Shown piece by piece: positions 35,595 to 47,575 of a stretch of DNA of 64,000 bases. This DNA comes from Talpa occidentalis. Its lineage: Eukaryota; Chordata; Mammalia; Eulipotyphla; Talpidae. The notes below the pieces were generated by a model. That model was not told the origin of the DNA, did no database searches, and saw only the letters and a program-made list of their open reading frames with translations. Position 1 is the first letter of the stretch. Every line of letters starts with the position of its first letter. Made by a program: the position numbers and the translations under genes. The stretch lies in assembly GCF_014898055.3 (NCBI RefSeq), contig NW_023604295.1:64815730-64879729 (forward strand). The letters are read 5' to 3'.

Positions 35595-36233
35595 ACTTGA
35601 CTAGACTGACCAGACGGCTGCATTAAATACTTCTAAAATAATGGTTTATTACATAGCTCTTCCACTATGACTTCATGACTTTCTCATTGTATAGAATACA
35701 GTTAGTTTTTTTTGGATTCTAGCATGTATGTAAAATATCCCCACGTGTTTCATCAGACCAAGCATCTTGCTTACCCCAACTCCAATTTTCATTTGTTCCA
35801 GATTCAATGGTTTCTTCCATTCCTAATATCTCTTATCCTTGCTGCATGTTTATGGTCCCGTAGGATCTCTAAGCTTACATTTACACCTTTTGCTTATGAC
35901 CTACATATAAATATCCTTAATAGGCCTCTTTACTTCCAACTTCCTGCATTTTTCCCTACTCTATTAGTCTATCTGGAGATATTCTTCATATGCCTCCCTA
36001 GGTTTAAAATTTAGCTGAACTCAAGAGAGCTGCATTTCCAAGTGTCAGAGTAGCTGATTAAGATAGCAGGCCGCAAGGACAGTGGCAGTTAACCTTTAAA
36101 CACAAACTGTGGTAGGTTCAACCAGAGGAAGTGCTGATTCTCCTGATCCATTTCCCCTCATGGAATGGCAATAATAAAGATGATCTCACTGAAGTAGAAG
36201 CCCCTGAAGATTTTTTTGTTTTGTTTTGTTTTG

Positions 36234-36264
<31 letters not shown>

Positions 36265-37018
36265 GGCCCAGGTGAATTTAGGGAAGAGTGAGGGAAAAGT
36301 GCAGTCTTGGCAGACTCATGACAAAGTTTTCCATTAAGATATCTCCAAATGAAGATATCTGAACTAGAAATGCAGGCAAACACAGAGCAGGACAAATCGG
36401 GGCACAAGATTACTAGATTGCAACTCCCTTCGGAAACTGCAGTGTTGGTTTGCACCAGGTCTTGAAGGCAGCCTTTCCCCATGGCACCCACTGGTAAAGG
36501 CTTAGTAATTGCCTATGTTCAGCCCTGAAATATCACACACAGCTTTTGTACTGTACTCCTCATCCTGGAGCATGTAATCCAACATTGGCTAGCCATAATA
36601 TTTAACTTAAATTTCTTGAGGACAGGACCATTTATTTTTATGTTTTCCATTTTACTAATTCAAGTAATAGTTCTTGATTGAATTTAGGAAGCTCACACTT
36701 CTTACTTCCTATCATTAAATTATGGGGGGTGAGGAATAAAAACTCCTTTTTTGGAATAACTATATTTACATATAGATATACATGTACCTGGGGTGGTGGT
36801 AAGTGTTACATTAACAAAGTTTGTAAATACCTTGAATAGAATAGAATCTAATAAATAGCAATCACCCGGTCATAGCTATCACCCAGGAAATACATATATT
36901 TTAAACATTGGGCAAAATATTAATTTGGTAGATTTAGGAAGATAATAGGAGAGATGCAAAAATTGCAGAAATTTATTTCCCCCAGGTAACCAGAATTTTT
37001 AGTGCCTTTTGAAATGTT
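35595..37018. other. Anonymous DNA around a (TTTTG)n tract
   Basis: No gene supported. Frames at 35712-36014 (100 codons) and 36186-36491 (reverse, 101 codons, partly built from the pentamer repeat) show no domain. Confidence 0.45.
36211..36264. repeat. (TTTTG)n pentanucleotide microsatellite
   Basis: About nine almost perfect TTTTG units. It is long enough to be length-variable between individuals. Confidence 0.95.
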
Positions 37019-37329
37019 CATGCTCAGTGTTTTTTTTTTTTGTTTTTAATATTTTAAGATTTATTTATTTTTATACAAGAACCAGGGTACAGGCCAGATG
37101 CATGGGAGGGTGAGAGGATACACCAGAGACAGAGCAGGGAACAGAACAGGCAGACTGACGAAATACACTGCTGAGGGGAGCAGCGGGGGAGACAGGAGAG
37201 GTCTGCTGGGCCATGTGGGATCCTTGCCAGCTAGCCTGGAATGAACCGGTGCTGCAGAGGCTGGGGACAGCTTCACTGTGCAGCGCTCAACCGCCTGCAC
37301 CACCAGGGAGGCCCCATGCTCATTGTTTT
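37019..37329 (-). mobile_element. tRNA-derived SINE, subfamily B1
   Basis: SINE at 37034-37314; 15-bp TSD with one mismatch, catgctcagtgtttt / catgctcattgtttt. The head end is near-complete ('caccagggaggcccc'), and the tail-side reads 'aagaaccagggtacaggcc', the B1 form. Confidence 0.95.
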
Positions 37330-38590
37330 GAGCTTAAGAATTATTAAAATAATTCCCTTTTGCTACATAAAAAGCATTTAAAAAAATCTAAAATCAAACA
37401 CCTTTAGATCGAAATTTTAGAAAAAAGTAATACCTCTTGACCACCATAAAGACAACAATGCCAAAAAAAAAAAAAAAGAGTCTTATTCTGGCAAGTTGAA
37501 ATATAGTTAATGCTTTACTCAGGTAAACTGTCATTGATGAAATGCCTGCCCCTAAGCAATGAAAGTTGCCATAATGAAATCTCTGCTGCTGACTTCCAAC
37601 TTGCAGATGTGAATTTTCAAAGTGCTATTGAAAAGAAAATGTCTTTTGCTATAGTCAGGAATTTGCCTTTCCTTTTAGTAAGACTTTGTATTGTTCTGCT
37701 TTAATTCTATTGTATCAACACGTGTGTTTTGCTCTCTGCTTTTCCCCCATTAGGTCTTCTACAAAGACGTATTGGAGTGGAGAGGAACAGGGAGGAGATA
37801 TTCAGTATTTTTTGGCATTTATGAGATTTTACATGAATCAGATTAAAAAAGGGGAAACTGGCTAAACTGATTTATTTTTTGAAGTGTGAACTAGCAGGGA
37901 AAGTCTATATGACAACAAATGATCAGTTAGATTTCTTAACTCATTGTACTGCAAAGATTTTGCACTATGTTGACTTAGCTAACACATTTTGGAGGATTAA
38001 TTACACCACCAAATTTCACTTAATTTATGGACTTTATTGCAAAAGTAGACTTTTCATATAAAATATTTTTTGTTTTGTTTTATTCTTATTTCAGTGGCAT
38101 AAATAATGTTAACTATATTTTGAGATTTTATTGGGTAAATAGAAAGCTTGTATTGGTAAACTAAAGGATTTCATTACAAAGGACATCTTTTTGCATACAT
38201 TTAACTGTTTTTTAAGAAAACATTTCATTTTCTTTCTCAGAGTTGTTTTATTAACAGCACAAGGATTCTTTATTTTTTTTAAGGCCTAGAATACATTTAT
38301 TAAACATGTATTTTTCTCCTTTAAAATTATTAAACTGCAAGTGATACAGAATTCAATTAGAAGCAAATAGCTATTTCTGAAAGTTAGTTTAACTACTTTC
38401 TAGTTCATATTCTCTGTTTCCCAGCTGAAGAATTTGAAACCCAGGACCTAGAAAGATTATTAAATGATTGGTGTCAGAAGAAACAGAATAAGAAAAGAAT
38501 ATGAACTTTCTGTTTTCTGAAAATTGGAAAGGTTTATCTTACAACACACTACCCCCACTGGTTTTAGAATTATACATTTTTTTTTATCTC
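37330..38590. other. Anonymous AT-rich DNA
   Basis: Nothing supported; an A run near 37462-37476. Confidence 0.45.
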
Positions 38591-38595
38591 ACTGG

Positions 38596-38704
38596 ATTTT
38601 TTTAATTTAAATTTTATTTTTATATTCCCCATACAATTACAACCCCCTTATTTTGACCCCAATCCCTCCTTCCCCCCCCCATAGAGTGTCTCTGGTACAT
38701 AGTT
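38596..38704 (-). mobile_element. L1 3' UTR fragment, reverse
   Basis: Complement of the young L1 3' end: 'aaattttatttttatattcc', 'ccatacaattacaa', 'ttttgaccccaatccctcc', a C run, then 'gtgtctctggtacatag'. Only about 110 bp. It directly abuts a forward L1, forming a compound locus. Confidence 0.9.
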
Positions 38705-39376
38705 GCAGTGAGAATGGCACATATTAAAAAAAACTAGCAACAACAAATGTTGGCAAGGTTGTTGAGAAAAAGGAACTCTTCTGCACTGTTGGTGGGAGTG
38801 CAAACTGGTCCAACCATTATGGAGAGCTGTGTGGAGATTTCTGGACCTACTAAACATAGAGCTTCCATAGGATCCAGCAATTCCACTCCTAGGTATTTAC
38901 CCAAAGGACACAGAAACATCAATTCCAAAGAACACCTGCACCCCTATGTTCATAACAGCACTGTTTACAACAGCTAAACTTTGGAAACAACCCAAATGCC
39001 CAAAAATAGATGACTGGATCAAGAAGATGTGGTACATATACACCATGATATTACTCAGCATTCAAAAAAGATAAACACATGCAATTTGCAGCAACATGGA
39101 TGGAGCTAGAAGGGATCATGCTCAGCGAAATAAGCCAGAAAGAAAAAGAAAAATACCGGATGGTCTCACTCATAGCAGGAATCTAGAAAACGTAAATAAG
39201 GGACCAGGAAAAAGAATAACTATAAGAGGGGGGTGGGGGGCGGGAGGGGAAGGATTGGGGTCAGAATGGGGCGTTTGCAATTGTATGGGGGAATATAAAA
39301 ATAAAATTTAAGATTTAAAAAAAAAAAAAATAAAAAATAAAAAATAAAAAGCAGGGGAAAGCTTTAAAAAAAAAAA
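38705..39376 (+). mobile_element. Young L1 3' part (ORF2 end and 3' UTR)
   Basis: Starts in ORF2 at 'cagtgagaatggcacatatt', runs through the ORF2 end ('gtctcactcatagcaggaat') and on into a 3' UTR with G tract 39228-39252, 'aaaaataaaatttaag' and A-rich tails. The 3' UTR is interrupted: the words 'aaaaagaataactataaga' occur at 39209-39227 and again at 39377-39395. Confidence 0.9.
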
Positions 39377-39399
39377 AAAAAGAATAACTATAAGAAAGC

Positions 39400-40415
39400 A
39401 CATGGATTCTTTAAATGAAAGTTTTCTTTCTATAGCACTCTTATTCTTAAAAATATTATGTAGTACCTCAAAATATATTTTTTTAAAATGATAATCTTTT
39501 CATCATTACATACAAACATGCTATATTGTTCTTAATTTAGTTAGTGAATAAATGATTTCAAAGCTTCAGAAGTTAATTTTCATGTTAAAAAAAGTCAGAG
39601 TCATTTGTTGGAAGGCAAATTTTCTGATTTATTTAGATTTAACTGTGATTTTGAGATTTCTATGACCATTCTTTCATGATAACCTCCACAACATCTATTC
39701 CCTATGAAAAGATTTTGCTTGTCATTAATGATTAATAATTTCTGATTTGCTTATTCAATAAGGTTATATTTCTGATTTGTCTAAAAATCAGAAATCTCCT
39801 AATGCTGTCATACTATTCCTGAATAGCAGTATCAGTAGTTTAGACATATAGAATCTTCTAAAAATTTAACAACTCCAAGCCTAATTTTATCTATTGGAGA
39901 TTAGGGTATATTCAACTACTTACAAGTTGAATTTATCATCATGTATTTTGTTCTTTTTAAACTGCATGAGCATTTCAGAGAAAAACTAACAAAAACTAAC
40001 AAACTAACAAATCAGTGTAATTCTTGAAGAAACAAAACTGAAAATTAGTCTTGTCAACTTACCAAGAATCTTTTTTAAAAACCCTTTTAAAAGCTGAATT
40101 ACTGCAAGCTAATTTTATGATGGATGAAACAGTCACATCAAATGAAGTAAATCATTTTTTTTTCCCTTTGACAGAAATTCCTTTTAAGTTCTTATCTAGT
40201 GAAAAGAAACAGTGAACACAAAATACATCCATCAGTTCCGCCTTCTGAAAAACTAAGTCTGAGGCACTTAGAAAAATCATTTTAAAGATCCGGGATATGT
40301 AAGATCGGATTTCAAAAGAAGCTCTATTTGGTTTGGCACTAAAAGGCAATTGAGTTGCTGGTGGCATCATATCTTTGAATAGTAGGTAGAGGGTTAGAAT
40401 TTTCCATTCATGATT
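39400..40415. other. Anonymous AT-rich DNA
   Basis: No feature. A small tandem of 'aaaactaac' words lies at 39985-40010. Confidence 0.45.
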
Positions 40416-40417
40416 TG

Positions 40418-40550
40418 TGATGAAAGCAAGAGAGCAAGGAGAGAAAGAGATGGGGGGCGGGGGCAGAAAGACAGAGAGAGAGGGAGGGAGGGAGGGAGGC
40501 CAGAAGAGAGGTAAGGAAGGAGGTAAGGAGGGAAGTAAAGAGTGAGAGCG
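40418..40550. repeat. Purine-rich tract with (GGGA)n
   Basis: G/A-only stretch for most of its length, including gggagggagggagggagg. The adjacent SINE inserted at its 3' edge. Reverse frames of 85 and 115 codons over it are artefacts. Confidence 0.9.
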
Positions 40551-40815
40551 GGGCCTCCCCTGGTGGCGCAGGTGGTTGAGCGCAGCGCTGTGAAGCTGTC
40601 TGCAGCCTCTGCAGTGCCGGTTCCATCCCCGCCGGCCTCGGAGCTACCCACATGGCGAGCAGACCTCTCCTGTCTCTTCTGCTGTTCCCCTCAGCAGTGT
40701 ATTTCGTCAGTCTGCCTGTTCTGTTCCCTGCTCTGTCTCTGGTGAATCCTCTCACCCTGCCGCTGCCCTGTTCCCCGGTTCTTGTATAAATAAATAAATC
40801 TTAAAAAAAAAAAAA
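40551..40815 (+). mobile_element. tRNA-derived SINE, subfamily B1
   Basis: Head ggggcctcccctggtggcgc, B box near 40618 reads ggttccatccc, 3' end 'ggttcttgtataaataaata'. Flanked by GA-rich sequence on both sides ('aaagagtgagagc' before, 'aaagagagagagagagc' after), probably the TSD altered by slippage. Confidence 0.95.
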
Positions 40816-40831
40816 AGAGAGAGAGAGAGCA

Positions 40832-41488
40832 ATTGCACAAGTGTGCTAGGCTGGCTGTGGAGCAAGTATATAATAAATGCAGTCTAGGTATTTAGATGTG
40901 CTTTTGTTTGGTTAGTGTCTATGCTGAATGTGTTTAAAATGTATATATATTTATTTATTTATATTTCTCTTTCCCATGGAAACCCTAAATAAAGTACATT
41001 GCTAGACTTTTTTTCCCACTTGTGTGAGTTATATTATCCTGTTATTAGTTCAGATATATAGGATTGTCTTCCTTTTAAAGTTTAAATTTCTAATTTCATG
41101 AGTTCCATCATCTCTCCTTCCTCATTTTTTTCATCTCTTCTTAAACAATGGCCAAAGCAATTAGCCTAAACCACAGACACACATCTGAAGTACAAGGGTA
41201 TTATTCACTTTGTTGCAAAAGGATTATGACGGAAAAGTTATATTCAAATTACTAAAGTTATCTAACTTCTCTACTTATCCAGTTACCATGATGTGATGTG
41301 AGTATTCTCAGAATCTTCTTTGAAAGTGCAGCACATGTATGGATTACTCTTTAGGCCATTTTGTATTCTTTACCAGTTTATATAATGCTCAATGCAACCT
41401 TTAGCCCATTACTCAAGCTTTCCCTCTAAAAGACCTAGAAAAGTGAACACAATGCTGAAGGGTCGAAGGACTCATTACAGTATTTCAA
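40832..41488. other. Anonymous DNA
   Basis: Nothing recognised. Confidence 0.45.
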
Positions 41489-41492
41489 GTTT

Positions 41493-42795
41493 CACTAAAA
41501 ACCTGCAGCGATCAAGACAGCCTAGTGTTTGTGAAAGAATCAACAGATAAATCAAAGGAATAGAATAGAAATCTCAGAAATAGTCCCACATAAATTTAGT
41601 TAACTGGTCTGTGGCAGATGCTCAAAGGCAATTCAAAGGGGAAAACATAACCTTTTCAACAAATGGTGTGAGAACAATTGGACATTCCTATATCCACAAA
41701 ACCTACACTTTTCAAAAAATTAATTCAAATGGATTATACATCCAAATGTATATGACAAAACAGTAAATTTTAAGAGGTAAACATTGGAAAAAAACTAAGT
41801 GGCTGTTAGGTTAGCAGTGAGTTTTCAAATAAAAAATAAGTTTTTTTAAGTAAGTGGGAGATTATTAACATGAAAAACTTTTGCTGTGAGAAATATACTA
41901 ATAAAAAACAAGTGACAGTCTTGGAGAAAGCACGTACCAACACATTTCTGATTAAAGTAGTTGAACACCAACCTAACAAAAAACATCAACAATAAGAAAA
42001 AAATTCAATTTAAAAGTAAGCAAAAGGTCTAACAGAAACTTTCAGCAAATAAAATATAAAAATGGCAAATAAACATGAAAAGATGATCAACATCATTTAT
42101 CATGAGAGAATTGCAAATAAAACTATGAGATATCACTACACACCCATTAGAATAAAGCAAATATTCAAGTAAAAAAAAGTTGAATTATGAATAGGTAATA
42201 GCTAGTGAGGCTGCAGTGCAAAAAGAAATTTTTTACATTGCACATGGAAACTTTAAAGAGAACTTGTGTTTCATTGCAAAGCTGAACAGTTTAACCACAT
42301 ACTGCTCCTAAATATTTATTCATCTGATTTGAAAACTTATGGCTGCACAACAGTTTATGGCATCTTTATCCCTATTTATTATGAACTGCAAGCAACCAAG
42401 AAGTCCTTCATTTGATAAGTGTATAAATTGAGATATATCTAAATAAAAATAATACTCTATGAAAAATAGAAATAACTATCAAAAATAAAAATACATCGAT
42501 GCATTTTCAATGACTATTGCTAAGAGAAAAAATCCAATCTGGAAAAGTTACACACTGTATGACACCATGTATATGTTATTCTGGAAAGGACCAAACTATA
42601 GAAACATTAAAAGGTCCTTGGTTAACTGGGGTTTTGTGATATGAGAGGGAAGATTGACTAGATGAAGCAGAGGATAATTTTTAGGTCACTGAATTTATGT
42701 TCTTATGACATTGTAATCGCCTATACATAACTCTATGTTTTTATCAAAACCCATTAATACTACAGCACAGAAAATAAACTAGAATATATTAAAAT
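41493..42795 (+). mobile_element. Old L1 ORF2 end and 3' part
   Basis: Parallels 34540-35559 of the young copy, diverged: 'gcagcgatcaagacagc', 'gaatagaatagaaatct', 'ttttcaacaaatggtgtgag', 'aaatggattatacatcc', 'aaagatgatcaacatcattt'. It continues into the old-type 3' UTR ('gacattgtaatcgcc', 'tcaaaacccattaatac'). Frames are fully decayed. Confidence 0.85.
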
Positions 42796-42799
42796 ATCA

Positions 42800-43365
42800 A
42801 TAGAAATAATTGTAGCCAGGGGAATCCCAGATGACATGGAGAATGTGATGGTTCAATCTAACTGCATTACAAGTAGATGAAATCACTAAAGGTTGTGGAT
42901 GCAGAGAGGTGCTGACCTAAATAGTTTTGGAAATAAACAGGATCTATAAACCAAAAGTAAACAAAATTGTATGTAGCACTATGCTCTTAAGTATTAAAGT
43001 GATTTCCGTTGTGGGCATAGCTTAACGTGTCTGATACTACTATGTATATACAGGAGAATTGAATAATTACATAAAAGGAGGGCAGCTGAGAGAGGCAGGT
43101 TCTCACTCCTGTACTCAAAGTTTACAGATAAATAGGGGGGAGGGATGAAGTAACATTGTGGTCATGGGTTATAGCTGGATACTTCAGTATGACCTCATGT
43201 TCACTTAATAAAGAGACAGATGTTTAAATATGAAAATATTTACAAATTTGTGTATAAAGCATATTCACATGCATTTCTTAGCTGAGTCAGCTGAAATGTC
43301 CTAAAAATAATACCGATAACAATGAAAAAACCTGCTACTCAGAAATTGATTTATGTTACCATTCT
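42800..43365. other. Unassigned, possibly L1 3' UTR
   Basis: 'gtggatgcagagaggtgctg' and 'cctaaatagttttggaa' look like the 5' side of the old L1 3' UTR that follows, but the match is weak. Confidence 0.35.
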
Positions 43366-43369
43366 CCAA

Positions 43370-44375
43370 TAAAAGGAACTTAGGCCCCTTGGAGAAATGG
43401 GACTGGTTTTAAACTGAGGCAAAACATATATTCAGATGAGCTTGAGCATAAGATAAAGAAGTGCACAAACATTTCAATCCACACAAACAGTTGGTGGCCC
43501 TCTACCAAAGGAACACAAGAGCCAAAAGCCAAATGAAAGCGCCCTCAGCTGTCAACACTGGCATAATTTGAGTAAATAGATAAAGTACTGAATAATTATC
43601 CAAAGAATATAATAAAATTTCAGGGGTCCATAATGGTTTCAATAAGTGATTTAATAAATTAATACATAATATGGAAAAGAAAAATCTCCTTTGAAGAATT
43701 CCAAATAGTTATGACGGTTTTACCATCAAGGATGTAAAACCTAACAACTGCACACTTCCTTAGCATGGGCTGCAGAGTGCTTTTTTTTTAATCAGGGTAT
43801 AGTAAAGGGGAAGTAAAAAGAATGCTATTAGAGCAGAGAAATCTGACAAACATCCCCTCAGCAAGGCAAGCAATGTTGAAAACAACAGACATAAGTAAGA
43901 TTGAAAGTATGTGCCATTGATATGATAGATTAAAAAGGTACTTTCACTCTGTGGTCTTCTATTCAATAATCCATAACCCCTGTCTAATCATGACAAGCAC
44001 CCTTCAAAATACATGATAGGCACACCACAAACTGTCAAGGGCATCAATAATATAAGTACATTCTAAGAAATTGTTACAACCATTTAAACCTAAGGAGGTT
44101 TGGCAATTAAGGTGCCTATGGTACCCTGGATGCGGTCCTGAAACAAAAACAGGATATTTAGTAAAAACTATGATAAATCTAAATAAAATATACAACTTAG
44201 CTAGTAATAATGTATCATTATAGGTTCATTTATTATCACAAATGTACTATCTGAATGTTAGTCATAAAAAGGAAAACTGAGTCTGCATTTAATAGAAAAT
44301 CTATGCTAACTTCACAGATTTTCTGAAAATTTAAAATGTATAATGCTAGGTTTTGTGAATAATAAAAAATTTAAA
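43370..44375 (+). mobile_element. Old L1 3' UTR, long
   Basis: Ordered match to a common older L1 3' end: 'aatctcctttgaagaattcc', 'accatcaaggatgtaaaacc', 'cactctgtggtcttctattc', 'cctaaggaggtttggcaatt', 'tggtaccctggatgcggtcc', 'ttttctgaaaatttaaaatg'. Because the L1 end at 42795 precedes it, two L1 insertions lie in the same orientation. Confidence 0.8.
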
Positions 44376-44487
44376 GGCAAAATGTTTATGGGAGCCTCTT
44401 TCAAATAACTCTTAACTATAAACAAAGACACATTAAAAGGTACACATTGACACACTTATGAAACGATTGAGTGAAGTTAATTATTTT

Positions 44488-44810
44488 TAAAATTTCATTT
44501 TTTTTATAGAGGCATGTTTTATTTGTTTGTTTGTTTGTTTTGTTTATACATGCACTGGGTACAGTCAGAAGCACGGGAGGGTGAGAGAATTCACCAGTGC
44601 CAGAGCAGGTAACAGAGCAGGCAGAAGGACCAAAGTACACTGCTAAGGGGAGCAGCGGGCAGCAGAAGAGGTCTGTGCGCCGTGTGGGACCCTCCTCTGG
44701 TGGCCGGGGAGCAGCCGGGGATCGAACCGGTGCCGCAGAGGCTGCAGGCAGCTTCGCAACCCAGCGCTCAACCGCTGCGCCACCGAGGAGGCCCCTAAAA
44801 TTTCATTTTT
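44488..44810 (-). mobile_element. tRNA-derived SINE, subfamily A, best preserved, exact TSD
   Basis: SINE at 44503-44795 with an exact 15-bp TSD, taaaatttcattttt, at 44488-44502 and 44796-44810. The body is complete, CpG-rich and close to the shared sequence of subfamily A, with a (tttg)n interruption in the tail. This copy is a good reference for the family in this window. Confidence 0.97.
44718..44782 (-). promoter_or_regulatory. Internal pol III promoter of the SINE (A and B boxes)
   Basis: On the reverse strand the A box reads tggcgcagcgg (44772-44782) and the B box ggttcgatccc (44718-44728), 43 bases apart. Both fit the tRNA-type consensus. The head between them shows no complete cloverleaf, so this is a SINE promoter and not a tRNA gene. 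Confidence 0.75.
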
Positions 44811-44811
44811 A

Positions 44812-47205
44812 ACAGCAATAAGGCTATATAGTAGTTCATTTAAGAAATTGAATCCTTACATTATAAATATATGTTCTAAAATGTACATAAAATGTGGCTT
44901 AGCTACTGAAATTTGACAATGTATACGTGCAGATTTATTACTATGTGTTTTACAAACTTTTTTAAAATTAGAAGTTTAAAAAATTAGTGAGTAAAGTGTT
45001 AATTCCTGTATAACTAAGAGCACCAGTAAAATCAATGGCTCCCAAATCCATATCACAAGTACAAATATTCCTCATCTCTAAACATCCTAAATGCAATTTC
45101 TACTTGAGATTCCCTAGAAAGCTTTTTACCTTTCTTAGATATCATGTCACTCTACTGAGAGAGAAACCAAAGATGAGCAAGTTTTTCTCTATCAAATAAA
45201 TAAATAAATAAATAAAAGGGGGGTACAATCTTTGATATAAATCTATTATTAAATTTTTTAATGTGCTGGGGGCTAAATAAAAATATCCATTAAAATATAC
45301 TATGTTAATTGTCATGCAGTTAAGAGTTTAACTTTTTTCAACTTAGTGGTTTCCAATCTTGACCACTTCATATTTTTCAAAAAGATTGGGATTTTATGGG
45401 ACATACTCTAGTAAATCTGTCTCCACTTAAACCCCTCCTGTAGCAGGATTTCCACAGAAGAAGAGCTGATTAACTTCTCTGTCTCTGTCCTTCAATTGGT
45501 GGTAGCAGACGCAGGCAAATTCTCCTTTGATATTTCTACTGGAAAATTGCTGGGACTCACTTGGAAAGCAATTGAGCTCTGCTTTTTTGAACTGACAATT
45601 CAAATAAACCCTTATTCTGCCAAATTTTAAGATATTTGACGACTTTATGAAACAGAATAAGAAAGGGCAAAAATTTAAGTGTATTTTTAAATGTCAAAAA
45701 AAGCTATTAGTAAAAATGTGAAACAATTGATGACCAGATTTTATTAATATACAAAATATTTTAAATATTTCTAAGCTATTTATTTAAAACAGTTTTTTTT
45801 TTAACCTGTCTTTTCTTAGACTCTGTTTTATTATATTTTTCCTTTATTATGGAAACCTATTCTTGTAAAATACGACTTTACATTCCTCTCTTCTTAAGGA
45901 TAACTTCAGCAAGTTTTCCCCTTTGGATGATAATTAGAGGGGGAAAATAAAAGCAATAATACATTTAAAAAAAAAAAAGGAGCATCATGCCATGGACTCA
46001 TAGAGCAATCTTTTTTGTTTTTATTTCTAGTGTGGTTTTACTTTGTAGGCACGAATATTTGTATATTAGAAGAGAGAGGTTAGAAGATGCTAAGTATTTT
46101 CTAAACTAGTTGCTTCTGTTTCTAACTGCAATACTACCTCTATGTTGTCATTAGAAGATGAGAAATTCCTAAGATTTTCCTCAACTGCTTCTTTTGCATT
46201 TAATCAATTTTCTCAAATGAATGGGAACAAACAATCAAAATCACTGAGATCAAATGGTATATATCAAATTTGGAAAAAGTATAAATGATTACAATCAAAT
46301 AGTTTTACATAGAAACTAGATCAAATAATTCAGTTGCATAAAAAAAGGAAAAAAATTTAAAATCTCATCTGAAAACTGTTATCTTATTCCTGTTAAAGGA
46401 CACATCCATATCTGTGAAGAGGTAAAAATTTTCTCTACAGTAAAAATATTGTTTAAACTAGAGCAACTACAAAATTTATCATTAATTTTTTTATTCATTT
46501 AGATAAGTTTCCATGGAAACTTAAAGGGAGGTGATAAAAATAAATAAGATAAGAGTTAAAATAGAAAGAGAACATTCAGAGTATGTGATATATACTGTAG
46601 GCAGATATGGTGAAATCAAATAAACAAGCTCTGATGACAGCATTTTTTGGTTACACCTTAAGACAGGAAAATCAGAAGTATTAAATTAATGTTATTTAAC
46701 AACACCTTATGGTTTCTGATCTGAATAATTTGAAAATATAAAACAAGACAGGTGGTTAAACAGAAACAGAGCAATTGTGTTGTTTCCTTTATTGTACAAG
46801 ACATATTTCCTGATTAATAATATTTTGATAAATGTAAATGAATTATTTTAACTATTTATCTGCATCTTTCAGATTGGGATCATACTATGTTACACATAAT
46901 TAGAAAAAGTTCTTACACTGCACAGAGAACAGAACTGTTTATATGCGATAATCTGAGAGAAGATTATTTGACCATCAAAACCTTTACATTTACTTTTGGG
47001 TTAGAGAAAATATGACTTTTTTCTTAATTCTAGCAGACATATATGTGTCACCAGCAGCCTTATAACTCAGAAAAATGTAAGTAACTGTTCCTTCCTCTTT
47101 AACTACTTGACTTTTATTAAGCCCCATATAGTTAATTAAAAATGTTATCAGTATCTGTGTGTGTGTGTTTGTGTATGTGTAAGGGTGGATCTTCTTTGAA
47201 AGTTA
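44812..47205. other. Anonymous AT-rich DNA
   Basis: No gene or confident repeat family. Short (AAAT)n at 45194-45216 and an A run near 45966. Confidence 0.5.
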
Positions 47206-47206
47206 A

Positions 47207-47420
47207 AACAAACTGAGGCATCCAGAGAAGGAGGGATAAGTATGAGGTTCTAGAAGGAAACAGTGAACTTTGGTGGGGGGGCTAGGGGTGCTTTCGTGGT
47301 AGGAGTGCTATGGTGACTACACCTGAGGGGAGAAATACTATACTTTCAAAACACTAACAAGAATGTAAAACAATGGTACTTCAATAAAAAATTAACACAA
47401 AAATATTTAAAAAGACATTA
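47207..47420 (+). mobile_element. Old L1 3' end
   Basis: 'ccagagaaggagggataagt', a G-rich stretch at 47273-47290, 'caatggtacttcaataaaaa' and an A-rich end. This is a third 3' UTR type in the window, related to those at 8105 and 14286. Confidence 0.6.
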
Positions 47421-47575
47421 ATGTTTCTGTTAATGTTAACAAAGACAAGGCAGATCAGGGACAATTAAATCTTATGCTAAAGAATTTTCTGTAAGTTGGG
47501 CTATCATCCTGTAATAGATGGATGAGAGTGGGGTACTTCAGAAGAGGACAGGTTGTTGAGACTTGGTGATTTAAT

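Noticed and set aside
36186..36491. 101-codon reverse frame
   Set aside because: Its C-terminal part is the (TTTTG)n repeat; no domain seen.
40394..40755. Reverse frames of 85-115 codons
   Set aside because: Shadows of a purine tract and a SINE.
44503..44795. tRNA gene
   Set aside because: A and B boxes are present but no proper cloverleaf or anticodon arm was found, and the unit continues into a SINE body and tail.
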